From: Aphis gossypii
Taxonomy: Eukaryota > Arthropoda > Insecta > Hemiptera > Aphididae
Assembly (NCBI RefSeq): GCF_020184175.1
Contig: NC_065532.1
Span: forward strand, 32,302,001 to 32,366,000
DNA: 64,000 nucleotides
Direction: 5' to 3'
Shown: positions 40,996-54,099 of the stretch, piece by piece
How the letters are laid out: each line of letters begins with the position of its first letter
How positions within the stretch are numbered: position 1 is the stretch's first letter
The notes under the pieces: generated by a model
Told to the model about the DNA's origin: nothing
What the model saw: the letters and a program-made list of their open reading frames with translations, nothing else
The model's database searches: none
Made by a program: the position numbers and the translations under genes

Positions 40996-41982
40996 GTATA
41001 AATTATTAAACACCATCGTAATAATGTGTATATATATTTTATTATACACCTATAAATAAAACATATTAACCCCGTTACAGTAGGTTTTTTTTAATAAATA
41101 ATTAAAATCCCATTCGATCGATACGTCCCGGCGGCTCCGTGAAGTATTATATTTACGTGAAATCGACTTAATTATTTAACGCCCGTCAACAGTAGTTATA
41201 ATATATTGTAATAACTTATGGCGGTGCGACCAACATGTGTTTCAATAATCACTTGAAAAGAAAAAAATTCTACCCAATAATTGACTATCGTTGTCGATAA
41301 ACCGGACGCATTTTTGCCGCGAGTGTCTTCTGGTCCGACGGTGTTCCATGTTATTAGTTAATATATCTGTGAACAGAATATTAATAAAATTATCATATTA
41401 TTAGAATATTAGTTATCATTATTAGTTATTATGATGAATATCCGTCAGAGTGTCGGACACTCTGACTGACTAGTGTGATTCCACAGACGAGGGTCATGAA
41501 GTTTGGACGTATTTAAAATATCTTTAGTACTACCCGTGCGTATTAAGTCGTATACTCGTCTCCACGAATGTATTATGTATATATTTCAAATAATTATGGT
41601 CATACAGTATTGTGGTTATGTCTCTCTATTGATTAGTTGTTCCTTATTTTTAAACCATAACTGGCTAATTATTAGCTACCCATATTTATAATAGTAAAAT
41701 ACCAAACATTAAGTAATTTTATATATAATATAAACATAAACTGTCATTAGTAGGTAAATCGATTGTAGGTACCTACTTACATAAATATAAATACTAAGTA
41801 TAGTTAATAAAATAAAATGTTTAACCTAATTATGAAAATATATAAATACGCTTAAAATTAACGGAAAAATCAATGTAGATCAATAACGGGTATTATTTAT
41901 TCTTAATTTAAACGAGAAAACTAAGAGTTAATTTGTTAATCAAAAATATTTTCACAGCTATTAAATAAATACTAGATTATCC

Positions 41983-42215
41983 TAGGACTAGATGCACGGT
42001 GTTGTCCGTGACAAATTAAATTCCCGTGGATTTACACCTTTTTAGTTTTTATACTCTGTTAAATGTAAACTGTATAGATTTTTACACAGTTATTCGGGTT
42101 GTTTTGACAAAATATAAAATTCATTCTACAATTATATCCAATCATTATAACTATTTTATTTTCTGTATCCAACTCAATAATATATAAATAAAATAGTGTC
42201 TTATGAGTCAAGTAT
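41983..42215. repeat. Diverged repeat pair, copy 1
   Basis: Begins near ACTAGATGCACGGTGTTG and includes CCCGTGGATTTAC and later TATTTTATTTTCTGTA. A related, rearranged block follows at about 42395-42595. The CTAGATG / CCCGTGG words also occur near 38888-38920. This looks like old interspersed-element remains; class not determined. Confidence 0.45.
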
Positions 42216-42394
42216 TATATGTTGTAAAATAAAAAAAAGTAGCCTATGACACTATGGATCTTTGTAAATCTATTGACAACGTTTTTATGAAAATCGTAAA
42301 AAATTATAAATTTGCCCAATAGTCTTCCATTTTATGATTTTGATTTTATTAAGTATACGATATTATATATATTTATTAATTATAGTTTATCTTA

Positions 42395-42595
42395 CGTGGC
42401 GTTGCTTTGGCTAATTACCTAATAGTCCAAGTGGATTTACTCAACGCCGCAGTCTTAAACTTCATTATACGTAAAGCTTATACATATCAAAATATCCTTA
42501 ACACAATTATTTGGTTGGTTTTGACCAAATATATAAAATAAGTTAAAATTATTTCCAATTATATAATAAATATTTTATTTTCTGTAACTATAATG
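42395..42595. repeat. Diverged repeat pair, copy 2
   Basis: Shares with the block at about 42.0-42.2 kb the GTGGATTTAC word, a TTATT..GGTTGTTTTGAC-like segment and ATATTTTATTTTCTGTA, in the same order and orientation. The divergence is high. Confidence 0.4.
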
Positions 42596-44322
42596 ACAAC
42601 CGAAAACAAAAATGTTCGTTTTTTGTTAGCAAATCCTTGTGTGTATCGTGATATATTTTAAAATCTTAATAAAATTATATCCTAGTACATTTATCGGTAA
42701 TATGTAGTCAAAATTACTCCAATAAAAGGTATATACTAATATACTCACACAAGTAAAGTTGTAAAGTGTATACACTATACAATATATTAACTAGGTTTTA
42801 TTTTGTTTCATATGTATAAACATAAATACACAATATTATATTACTTCCACTGAGTTACGAGTAATGAGTAATGACGTGATGTGGTATTAGTTTTACCGAT
42901 AAAATTTATTTTATAAAAACTGTTTTAAATTTTGACAACGTAAAAATGTATATTCTGAATATCTGATATTCATTTATAGAACGAATGTAAAAAGAAATGC
43001 GTAGTGGTATAGGAGTATAATGTATATCATATAATATTTAATTACATGAAACAATATAGAATGTGCTAATGATCATGATCGAAAATATTAGCGATAGTAT
43101 TGAGATACCACTGAATTAATTAATAAAACAAAACTACTAGTAGAAAATTAATAATTTGATATGTTAAGTAATAAACGATCACAAACTATGATAAAATTAT
43201 AAAATCATCAAAATATATTCAATAAGACAATTGTCAAGTTGAGGTTTAAAAAACTTTAAATTGTATACACTAAGACTAAGTACACATCACTGCCATTCAA
43301 AGGTAATTTATTAAATTTAAAATAATTTTTGTTATTTATTTGTGGTACCTACTACACCTGTACCTATTGACTATATTACACAATTACTTATTTTTATTGA
43401 TAGTCTTAAATTAGTAAGTAGAATTATGATTATTTGTTGTGACTCTCAGGAATTTGTCAATGTAAATTGTTTTATTTCATCGGAGTAAAATTGTAGTTAT
43501 TCGTATGTAGTCATGTTTTATATAATATGTGTTATTGACACTTGACATGTATTTTATTAGGTACGTAATATAACAACACAAATTGTTATTAGTTTATCAT
43601 TAAAAAAAATTTTTGTATGCATAGATTATGTCAGACTCTGTATTTTATGCGATTATATAGTGATTCTCGGAGCCATACGTCGACACAAATTGAAAAATGT
43701 GACAAATCTCATCATACCAAATTATTAACATAATATTTTCGTACCTAAGTGCTTAATTAAAAAAGAGATACCATTTTAAAATTGACTTGGTCGATATCAG
43801 ATTTTTTCCCATAAAAATTTAAAATTTAAAATTTGAGTGGTCAAAATGTTTGGGAGTTTTCTGTTATCATAAATATGATAATACTGCATTTTAATAAGTA
43901 ATAGGTAGTCAATAATGATATGAACTATGTATCAATTGAATCTCCGAATTCCATCTACAGAATACAACCACCATGGTTTTCCGCGGTTCTATACTATATT
44001 CTTTTCTATCATGAGGTGAAATGATTTTCGTCAACGTTCATAATGCAGATATAAACTGCAGTATAAAAACATCAAGGCAGATCGGTTTATATAATATACA
44101 TACAAAATACAGATTTATTTAGTACACACCTGTTCAACAGGGCGAAAGTCCGTATATAACTAGCGGTGGTCGACGTCGCTTCAGTAAATAATAATATAAT
44201 AATATAATAATAATAATAACAATGCGTTCTGAGAGAAGCTCATCTGTTGCCAGTATTCTTCTGCAGGGTGGTAGCGGATGTTTGAATTCACACGGTCGAA
44301 ATAATACAAAATATATATTACA

Positions 44323-45962
44323 ATATACATATATATTATATATATTAATATTATAATACAATTATAATTGTCCGGGCGACTTATACGCACGCATTCTGCG
44401 CATTACATATACTCGACCCGCGATACTCACAACGAAAAATGTATTGTACTGTTCCAAGAATAGTATTGTTATATCATATTATAAACAATATACATAATAT
44501 ATTATGTAAACATGGGCGTAACTATAAGATTTATAAATTATCATGCTACTATGTTAGAACTGCGCTATGATAAAAATTAATAAAAATATGTACATCATAC
44601 ATAAAGTGATAACTGGTAAATACAGGCTTCAGCATTATAGTATGATCGAATAAAAATTATCTACATTTTTTAGTAATTTTCCAAAATTATTATAAGACTA
44701 AAGTAATTCCTTGAAAGTGGTTAACTGATCAAGTATCCAGTAAACTCCTTTTCCTAATTAAACCCATGTATATTAGAATGTGTATTAATATGTTTGATTG
44801 TCATTATGATTTGAATTTACGTGAATTATGATGGTGACAATAAGCTATAATGAATTTGGATAGTAAGTTGAGATAACTTTGGATAAAAAACAAAAGTACA
44901 AAAAGGCAAGTGTTTATAAATAATACATGTATCCAATAAAATAATTTTATTATAAATCATAATATTATATTAAAACATATCGTATATACATAATACTTAA
45001 TATGTATGCTTAATATGTCTACTATAAAGCTATAATCGTTGTACAATATACATAATTAATTTTCTATGCTCCGCGTTCAATGTCGTTAACCATATACCTA
45101 TTTATTATTATAGCTTTGCAACAAATAGTTTTGATAAAAATTGTTATTTTACTTTCCAGAGGTCATATTATTATAATCGAAAGTCGACTCATACACGTGC
45201 GTTTTATGTCGTTGATAAAACGCATTCATACTACACAATTGTTGTTATCAACTGAATAAAAATATCAGGTTTAAAATTTAAATATCATTTTTCTAAAAAA
45301 TGTTTTATAACATACGTGTATAACAATGAAAATAATTATTGTAAGATAAATAACATTGTTATATTATGCTTTCCTTATATTTGTTTTCCATGAAGTTATA
45401 TAGGTATATTTTTTTGAAATTTAATTTATTTGATTACATTTCATTTTATGCATTTATTTTTATTCTCAAATCTTGTAGTATGCCGTAAGTATTAGTCTAA
45501 TTTTTAAAAACGAGGGAAATAAATTTATTTTAAAATCTAAACCAATAGGTATTATTTAGGTTATGCTTACAAATGCTTATAATTTTTAATACTCCTATAG
45601 GTTAAAGGTGGTTAATACGACTGAATCAGGAAAATATCGGGTATTTAAATTCCTGCAGAACATTATGCGGTCCGGGTTGTCGCATTTCTGGCAATTTTAG
45701 TCCATTGATTTATTTTTCAGCTTTATGAGTTTTTTTGTACATGTCAAATTTTTAAAATCACTCACCTATACAGTATATATCATATACATGCTTGTGTATA
45801 CGATGACTGACGAATGATGATAGTATACTACGTGTTTTATTATTATTCTTTAGTTTTTCAGTTTTTATTATTCTCGATTCGAATACATACCCGTCGACCG
45901 TCTGGTCGCGTGGAAGAGTGTAGTTGTAATAGTAACAGCAACAGAATTACTACACGTAAAAT
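44323..45962. repeat. 1.64-kb tandem duplication, unit 1
   Basis: 1,640 bases repeated directly in the next unit. Comparing corresponding positions I find only three differences: an extra TA at about 45321-45322, C at 45483 versus T at 47121, and T at 45911 versus C at 47549. The unit begins with a 20-base AT-rich motif (44323-44342) that recurs at the junction and at the far end. The content is AT-rich non-coding; a short open frame near its end is duplicated with it and is not protein-like. Confidence 0.95.
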
Positions 45963-47600
45963 ATATACATATATATTATATATATTAATATTATAATACA
46001 ATTATAATTGTCCGGGCGACTTATACGCACGCATTCTGCGCATTACATATACTCGACCCGCGATACTCACAACGAAAAATGTATTGTACTGTTCCAAGAA
46101 TAGTATTGTTATATCATATTATAAACAATATACATAATATATTATGTAAACATGGGCGTAACTATAAGATTTATAAATTATCATGCTACTATGTTAGAAC
46201 TGCGCTATGATAAAAATTAATAAAAATATGTACATCATACATAAAGTGATAACTGGTAAATACAGGCTTCAGCATTATAGTATGATCGAATAAAAATTAT
46301 CTACATTTTTTAGTAATTTTCCAAAATTATTATAAGACTAAAGTAATTCCTTGAAAGTGGTTAACTGATCAAGTATCCAGTAAACTCCTTTTCCTAATTA
46401 AACCCATGTATATTAGAATGTGTATTAATATGTTTGATTGTCATTATGATTTGAATTTACGTGAATTATGATGGTGACAATAAGCTATAATGAATTTGGA
46501 TAGTAAGTTGAGATAACTTTGGATAAAAAACAAAAGTACAAAAAGGCAAGTGTTTATAAATAATACATGTATCCAATAAAATAATTTTATTATAAATCAT
46601 AATATTATATTAAAACATATCGTATATACATAATACTTAATATGTATGCTTAATATGTCTACTATAAAGCTATAATCGTTGTACAATATACATAATTAAT
46701 TTTCTATGCTCCGCGTTCAATGTCGTTAACCATATACCTATTTATTATTATAGCTTTGCAACAAATAGTTTTGATAAAAATTGTTATTTTACTTTCCAGA
46801 GGTCATATTATTATAATCGAAAGTCGACTCATACACGTGCGTTTTATGTCGTTGATAAAACGCATTCATACTACACAATTGTTGTTATCAACTGAATAAA
46901 AATATCAGGTTTAAAATTTAAATATCATTTTTCTAAAAAATGTTTTATAACATACGTGTAACAATGAAAATAATTATTGTAAGATAAATAACATTGTTAT
47001 ATTATGCTTTCCTTATATTTGTTTTCCATGAAGTTATATAGGTATATTTTTTTGAAATTTAATTTATTTGATTACATTTCATTTTATGCATTTATTTTTA
47101 TTCTCAAATCTTGTAGTATGTCGTAAGTATTAGTCTAATTTTTAAAAACGAGGGAAATAAATTTATTTTAAAATCTAAACCAATAGGTATTATTTAGGTT
47201 ATGCTTACAAATGCTTATAATTTTTAATACTCCTATAGGTTAAAGGTGGTTAATACGACTGAATCAGGAAAATATCGGGTATTTAAATTCCTGCAGAACA
47301 TTATGCGGTCCGGGTTGTCGCATTTCTGGCAATTTTAGTCCATTGATTTATTTTTCAGCTTTATGAGTTTTTTTGTACATGTCAAATTTTTAAAATCACT
47401 CACCTATACAGTATATATCATATACATGCTTGTGTATACGATGACTGACGAATGATGATAGTATACTACGTGTTTTATTATTATTCTTTAGTTTTTCAGT
47501 TTTTATTATTCTCGATTCGAATACATACCCGTCGACCGTCTGGTCGCGCGGAAGAGTGTAGTTGTAATAGTAACAGCAACAGAATTACTACACGTAAAAT
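45963..47600. repeat. 1.64-kb tandem duplication, unit 2
   Basis: 1,638 bases, about 99.8% identical to unit 1 and directly abutting it. The junction motif at 45963-45982 is repeated at 47601-47620, after which the sequence diverges. Three copies of the motif around two units is the pattern left by microhomology-based tandem duplication or unequal exchange. An assembly artefact that joins two haplotypes end to end would look the same. Confidence 0.95.
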
Positions 47601-50600
47601 ATATACATATATATTATATAAGTATGCAGTAGTGAAACAGCTACGCAGACATTTGCCAGATTTCCGGTTTCCTCTCGAGGAAAATAATAATAATAATAGT
47701 GAATAAAAAAAGAAATGAGCATTGAATACATTAAGTAGTTTGCAGAGTTAGGATGGTTAAAGGAACGTATTGCGTGGTTACGGCAGTCGGTCGAAGTAAA
47801 GATAAATGACCTTTTTAAATTTTATTTTTTAGTTTTTGAGTGCACTTGCAGCTTTGTAAAAAAAAAAAAAAGATAAAGAAAAGAAATAATCTAAAACTTG
47901 TGCCGGTTTCAGCAACTATGTCGACAATGACGATGAGACGACGACGACGAAGTGGTCGCTGACGAGTGTACATATATATATATATATCATAATGTACGGA
48001 GTTCTTTATGTATTTATATAGTATATATATAAAATATTTACTACGTTACCTATATAGATACCGATTTCTACTATGTATAATATATATCTGTGTGATGTGT
48101 AATATTATGTTTACGTACAATGGAAGTATAATAAAATCGTTATCATTTCCAACTTGAATATGTACACGTTACACAGAAATACGATCCAATTTTTGTCTGT
48201 TTTATAAGTGCGTACAATTTTTTTTCCTTACCGAACTATTTCGAGTTACGATGATATAATTTAAAATATTATGTTTAGCGCGAAAAAAGCAACGTTGAAA
48301 CAATATTCCATCTTCTCTGTGGTTAAACGTGTTTATATATTATATTTATATATATATAAATCAACGGCATAAAATATGTTGTGTTATAAACTTTAATTAT
48401 AAATAAAATTCTACTCACCCAAACTAATGGCCACATTTACCAGCTGCTGTTGTTATATGTATATAATATACGCCATATACACTACAAAAATATAACGAAC
48501 AGTTATCCCCTTGCCCTAGTTGTTTGATATATATATTCTTCTTCTTTTTACCATTATTATTATTATTATTTTACAGTCCCGGAAAGAATTTCACTTCGAG
48601 GAATTTTCGGGATATTTCCATTCATCGCACTCACAAAACGGTCTTTTTTCATTTCAAACATTTCATCATTATTATATATTTATTTATTATTATTATTATT
48701 TTTTTTTTTTTATCACTTTTGGTGTTGTGTGGTAGTATACTCGATACTGCAATGCACAAGCGCACCTACCTGAAATATTATTCATTCCTCTTCTTTGCTT
48801 TCAGATCGTCCATAACAAATCAACGTAGGGATACATTCTGAGTTCGAACTAGTATCCACATGATGGACCCTTATAAAAAGTCAACACCAATGGTTAATGG
48901 AATTTTCCATCCAAAAAGTCAATATAATATAATAGTACCCACGTCTTATCCTTAAAGATCTACAGCGTCTAAACGTACATTCAAAGAATTTCGATTTAGA
49001 ACGTAGGTACCTTTTATTTATCTATCATTTAATATACTTTTTATATTTATTTATCATTAATGTTTTTTTCTATCTCGTAGTTTTATAAAATGGTCTGAAC
49101 CTCGAATAAAAGTAAACGTATAAAAGAATCCTGTTGGATTTGATTATCTATTTTTTTTTTACCAAAATGTACATTTTCGTACCTATTGAATTTATGAATT
49201 CTCGGTTTATAAACATTGAGCAAATTCAATAAATTTTGAAGTTTTTCAAAATAAAATAGTTATTCATATAATACAACCTTATAACAGTTTTAATAATAAA
49301 AACTATTTATAAGTAACTTTACTTTTAACACTAAATTTAAAAACTAAAAAAAATTTTCATTTGAATTTAAAATAAGATATTATTATATAAGCTTTTTATG
49401 AAAGTCATCTTCTTAACATTTATAAGTTGTTATCACCACTAGATACTCATTAAATTATATAAAAAATCTAAGTATTTTAAAATGTAGTACCTACTTAAGT
49501 ATTCTTAAAAATTAACAAAATCTTTATTTAAATTAATTAATTATAAAATGAGATAATGGAGAGAACATATGCTTGATATATATAATATATTATTATAGAA
49601 TAGGTCTTGATCCGGAAATAATCGTAACAAATAATTCGTGAAATCTTGTCAGAGCATACAATACCTAGTTTATGTTCGTGGGACTCAAAAACTTGTTGTC
49701 CCTGGCCGTTTTCGCAGAGGAAAATAGGTATACATCTATGTCCTCGTGATACAAGGATACAAGGTACTTTATTTTTATATAATTATTACTATAATATAAA
49801 ATAATATAATAGTTAAGGTAGATTAAATGGACTAGGTGTTAGGTTTATGACGTTTATATTATTTTATTGTTACAATAATTGATTTCGTTTACCACTCTCC
49901 CACACATGGGATTCTCAGACTCATTAAAGAATTGCATTTACAATAAGATTTTATATGACTATATAAGGCATAATACTTATATATTATTCCATCCTGTTAT
50001 ATTACGATATAGCTAGTGCGGTTGGTAATCTATACCTAACAACTAACAAGTTAGATCGGGTTTGGTTATATTTTAAATTGTCAATTTTTTGTTAATAATG
50101 TGATACTTCTAATTATTATAATTATCTCTTTCATGTGTGTTACTTTCCGTATATTTTTATCAACTATTATTTTAAATGGATGTGTCAATTTAAGTTAAAA
50201 AAAAAGTATTTATTCATTTCATTCATATAAAGATTATAGAATAAAAATTAACTCAGTAATGAACAAATCAATTCAGTATTTTTGTTCTTTTGTTAAATTT
50301 TCAATTATATTTGATTTTATTATTTCTACGGATGTGTTATTGCGTCGCATCCGTTAATATCAAACTAATCAAATATGATGACACTTTCTCATTATAATAA
50401 TATAATACGTAATTCAAAAATGAATTGGCAATTGAACATTATAAAGTTTAAATAATTTTTTACTCAATAATATGTGTATCCGATTTGGTATTTGACAAAT
50501 ATATTATTAATTATTATTATTATTGGCAGATTTAATAGATATTTTTGACGGAAGGGGGTGAATTAATTTCAATTCATGGAGCTGAATATCTGGCCAAAAA

Positions 50601-52779
50601 CCATATAGTCTAACTATGGTATTGATTATTACTAATTTTTTTTTTTTTGGAGGGGGGGGAGTACTTATTGAAGTTATTTTCTTTGTTACCAATTGAGTTT
50701 GTTTATTGGATAAGCAAGAACCCATGGGAAAAAAACGGCTGCATATCTTACCCATTCCCTCCCTATACTATAATATGGTTATCATCAAGATTCAAGACTA
50801 TTCTTGGTTAATTTTTATTGTTAGTTCATAAAATTTGATTTTTGAGTAGGTATATAATGACTAATGTTACTTTATATAGTATTTGATAAGTGTGAGTTGA
50901 TTTGTTAAGGATTTGACACTTACACTTGTCTTATATATATATTAATATTTTAATGCTTATTTTATTTAAATAAAAAAAAAAATGATTCATTATAATTTAT
51001 TAAAATTATTAGAAATGTCTGCTTGTAAATAATAAAATAATATATTATACAGATTATAGACTATAGTGTTAGTTAGGTACTTAATATTCATTTGAAATTA
51101 TTAAATGTTAAAAGTAATGTGTTTAGTATACGTGAATATTGACTATTTATAGTTATTTAACTGTAAATGTTTAAAGTTTTAGCCGAATGGTTGAATTGGC
51201 TCAAACACTGAAAAGCACAAATATATAATATATGTCTTTTGTATACATAAATTATACCACCTTGTGTATAATGGTAAAAAAAAATCTCCGATAAAAGGAA
51301 TAAAAGTAAAAGCAAATACGTCAAAGAGCTTATAATATAGCTTATATTTTTACTAATACAAAAAATAAAATAAAATATTTTTAAATTCAACTTAGTTTTT
51401 AAGATTTTTATTTAAGAAAATATATTTAATATATTATATGTTTTATAACTATTTTTTTTTCACTCCATGTTTGTGGTATACATGTATAATACACTTCGAT
51501 AAATTCGTTTTCGTCTGAATTCTTTGAAAAAAAATATCAAAAAATCAAATAAACAGCTTTTTCTCGAAAACCGATTTTCTCAGATGTTATACATATAAAT
51601 AGTATGAGTCAAACACTCACATATATATACCAATATATGTATATAATATATTATATTCATTTATAAAGGTTCACCGATGAAATTTTGTTCAATTCTTTTT
51701 GAACAGCCTATATATTGCTTGCACTTACTATTGGAGTAATTTTTGATTCCTGTTTTTTCGTCGTTGTAGTTGTATAATAATTATTTTCAATGCGTGCCTG
51801 ACATTTATGTACACGGTAAATTATTATAGCATATATATGTACATGTACCGCATAAAAACATTCCTTGTGATTTCCAAAAGAGTCAAATCGGATATCAACC
51901 GTATACAATAACTAACATTTTGCCGGCACTTTTATTTCATAATAAATAAAGTTACGGTGTGCACTAAAGTTCCGCGTGGGATGTGCTACTACCATAAAGG
52001 CCAATTTTAAACTAAACCGTATTATAATATTATATAAATGGTGTATAATATACTATTGTTCATAGAAATAATAATAATACTTATTGATAATTTGTATTAT
52101 TGGAATTAACAATACTCATCAATATTTTATCATGTTTATCATTTAACACATTCGTAACCAAATTTTTTTCGCATGACGAAGTTATTATACTTTTAATAAC
52201 CTTTCATCTCCGACCACAGTTGATCGTATACCTCGTATCTTTATACTATTACTTACAAAATTTGATTTGGTTGATGGTTATCAAAAAAAATAATCAACCT
52301 ATACCTGGATCAGTTTTAGACTTGTTTTGAGCTAATTGTACGCAACATTTCTCTAGTGTTATAAATATATAAATTCAATCTAGGTGAATTTTTAGTTTCC
52401 GAAGTTTTCGATATCTTTAATTATCATTAATTGACAAATGTCTTTTATATTATAGCCAATACGTAGTAGTAGTGGTCGAATGGGAAGAGAATGATGAAGG
52501 GGATAGATCCCCTATTATGACCTATTTTTCAATATTATATTATACCTACATTGTATATTGTATTAGATTTTGTTTTTTTTTCGAAAAATATAAATAATCG
52601 ATTATAGTAAATTTTCAAACTATATGTCTACATATATGAATATATTCAATTTTATAATACATTGTGCCACTGTGTACATAATATATCATATTATTATTTA
52701 TTATTTACTCTGCATATCTAGGAATTAGGCTATTATTATTATTAGTAATAATTTTCAATACAAAATATAAAGATATTAC

Positions 52780-52835
52780 CCCTCTGATGATCGAACAGCA
52801 TGTTTCTCACTCTCCTCGTGCATTAGTTGATAGGC
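52780..52835 (-). CDS. Candidate 56-nt microexon, unknown protein
   Basis: On the minus strand a strong acceptor (ATATTTTTTTCAG) is followed by 56 bases and a donor (GAGGG|GTAATA). Only one of three frames is open, giving AYQLMHEESEKHAVRSSE, a hydrophilic, charged peptide clearly richer in G and C than the flanks. I do not recognise the protein. If real, it implies a minus-strand gene spanning this region with long introns. An open but poorly supported continuation in compatible phase lies near 48426-48474. Confidence 0.35.
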
Positions 52836-53929
52836 CTGAAAAAAATATATTATTTAAAACTATACATTTTTAAAATTTGTTCATTTCTTTTATAGTTAAA
52901 TTATTATAATTTAAAAGTATGTTTAAAATATAATTTTAATGCTTAAATGTAAATATATTATTCTAGAATCGTCTCAATTGCTTGGCCACTATAACTGTTC
53001 TCCGTGGAGTTATAAATATAACCACAAACGAAATACCTACTGAATGAAATAAAAAATAAATAAATAAATAATAGATTTAATTATAATTTTATAAAAATAT
53101 AATTATTAATAGATTTATAAATTAAGTTTGTATTTTCTATAATTTCAAAAATTTAAATTAGACATAACTATATAAATTATTTTTATCTTTTTAATGATAA
53201 ATAAATAGTGCATGTAAAAATCAGTAACATCCTCTCATCATGACAAAATCATTTGACCATCACTGAATTGTGTAGTCAAGTGAGAAGTACTATCTTAGGT
53301 AATATGTTTATACAACCAAAAGTAACAATGTTTAAAATCTCTACTAGTATTGTTTATTGGTGCATATATTTATTATTTTATAGTTTCTTATACCAAGTAA
53401 TTATAACTTATACAAAATCTATTTAAACTGAAATCTGTCTTATGAGAATGCTAGCTTAATTTGTTACATTCGTATCATTTTTTACATAAAAGGAAATTAA
53501 TATTAATATTCCCAGTGTTTGGGAATCGGTTTAAGAATAAAAATATAACGAAATATTAGATGCTATCAATTTTAGTTATTATAGTAGTTGTTAGAAATTG
53601 TAAAATCAAAATAAATAGAGAGACAAAACTATATGAATCACTGATCGTAATATATCTGTAAATATATTTCGTCTGTATTATTTTCACTAATTTTTAGTGA
53701 TAGCGATAATTTTAAATACCTCTTATATTTAGAATTGGTTACGGTAGTATAATATCATATCAGTAGGTGCATTCTCGTTTTTCCATTATTTTTTTTTATT
53801 TTACTAAATTATTTTGAAATATATTAGGAGTTTTTTATCCCCGAACTTTTAAGGTGTTAAAGTACCAAATATTCTATCTTTTCTATTAAAAATTACCCTT
53901 AGAGTTGAAAACCTAATCATTTTTCTACT

Positions 53930-54010
53930 AAAAAAAGCTTCTTCAGACAATAACAAATAAAACACAAATCATAGTAAAATCAATACATTTATTGTTGCTT
54001 TTAAAATATA
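53930..54010. repeat. Dispersed repeat family, copy 3
   Basis: Carries CTTCTTCAGACAATAACAAA and TAGTAAAATCAATACATTTA, matching the copies near 8.6 and 10.2 kb in order and orientation. Confidence 0.6.
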
Positions 54011-54099
54011 AAAATAAATGAATAAAATGTAAATTAACTTGTTATTGGAAATTGTTATTTGTGACAGAATTGTTTTCGTCGTGAACGGTATAAAGTTAT

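Larger units (their letters stand above)
33100..44322. other. Intergenic or intronic region with CpG-rich islets
   Basis: No complete gene is recognised. CpG-richer islets occur near 33.7-34.6, 35.1-36.1 and 36.6-37.5 kb, separated by AT-rich sequence with TA and AAT runs. One short candidate exon (34432-34569), a CA microsatellite (40960-40993) and a diverged repeat pair (about 41.98-42.6 kb) are listed separately. A decayed repeat relic begins near 40212 (CAGTAGCGTATTTACAG, resembling the terminus of the 24.38-kb MITE family). The islets could be promoters or UTR exons of a gene whose coding part lies elsewhere. Confidence 0.5.

Noticed and set aside
45814..47706. Two nearly identical short frames starting MMIVYYVFYY
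   Set aside because: They are duplicated passively as part of the tandem repeat units; composition is AT-driven (Tyr, Phe, Ile) and non-coding-like.
48418..48474. Possible minus-strand exon with a strong donor (GG|GTGAGT)
   Set aside because: No frame is open across the whole segment; kept only as a weak possible continuation of the 52.8-kb microexon.
48520..48841. 71- and 105-codon frames rich in Phe/Ile/Tyr
   Set aside because: Produced by TTA and T runs; not protein-like.
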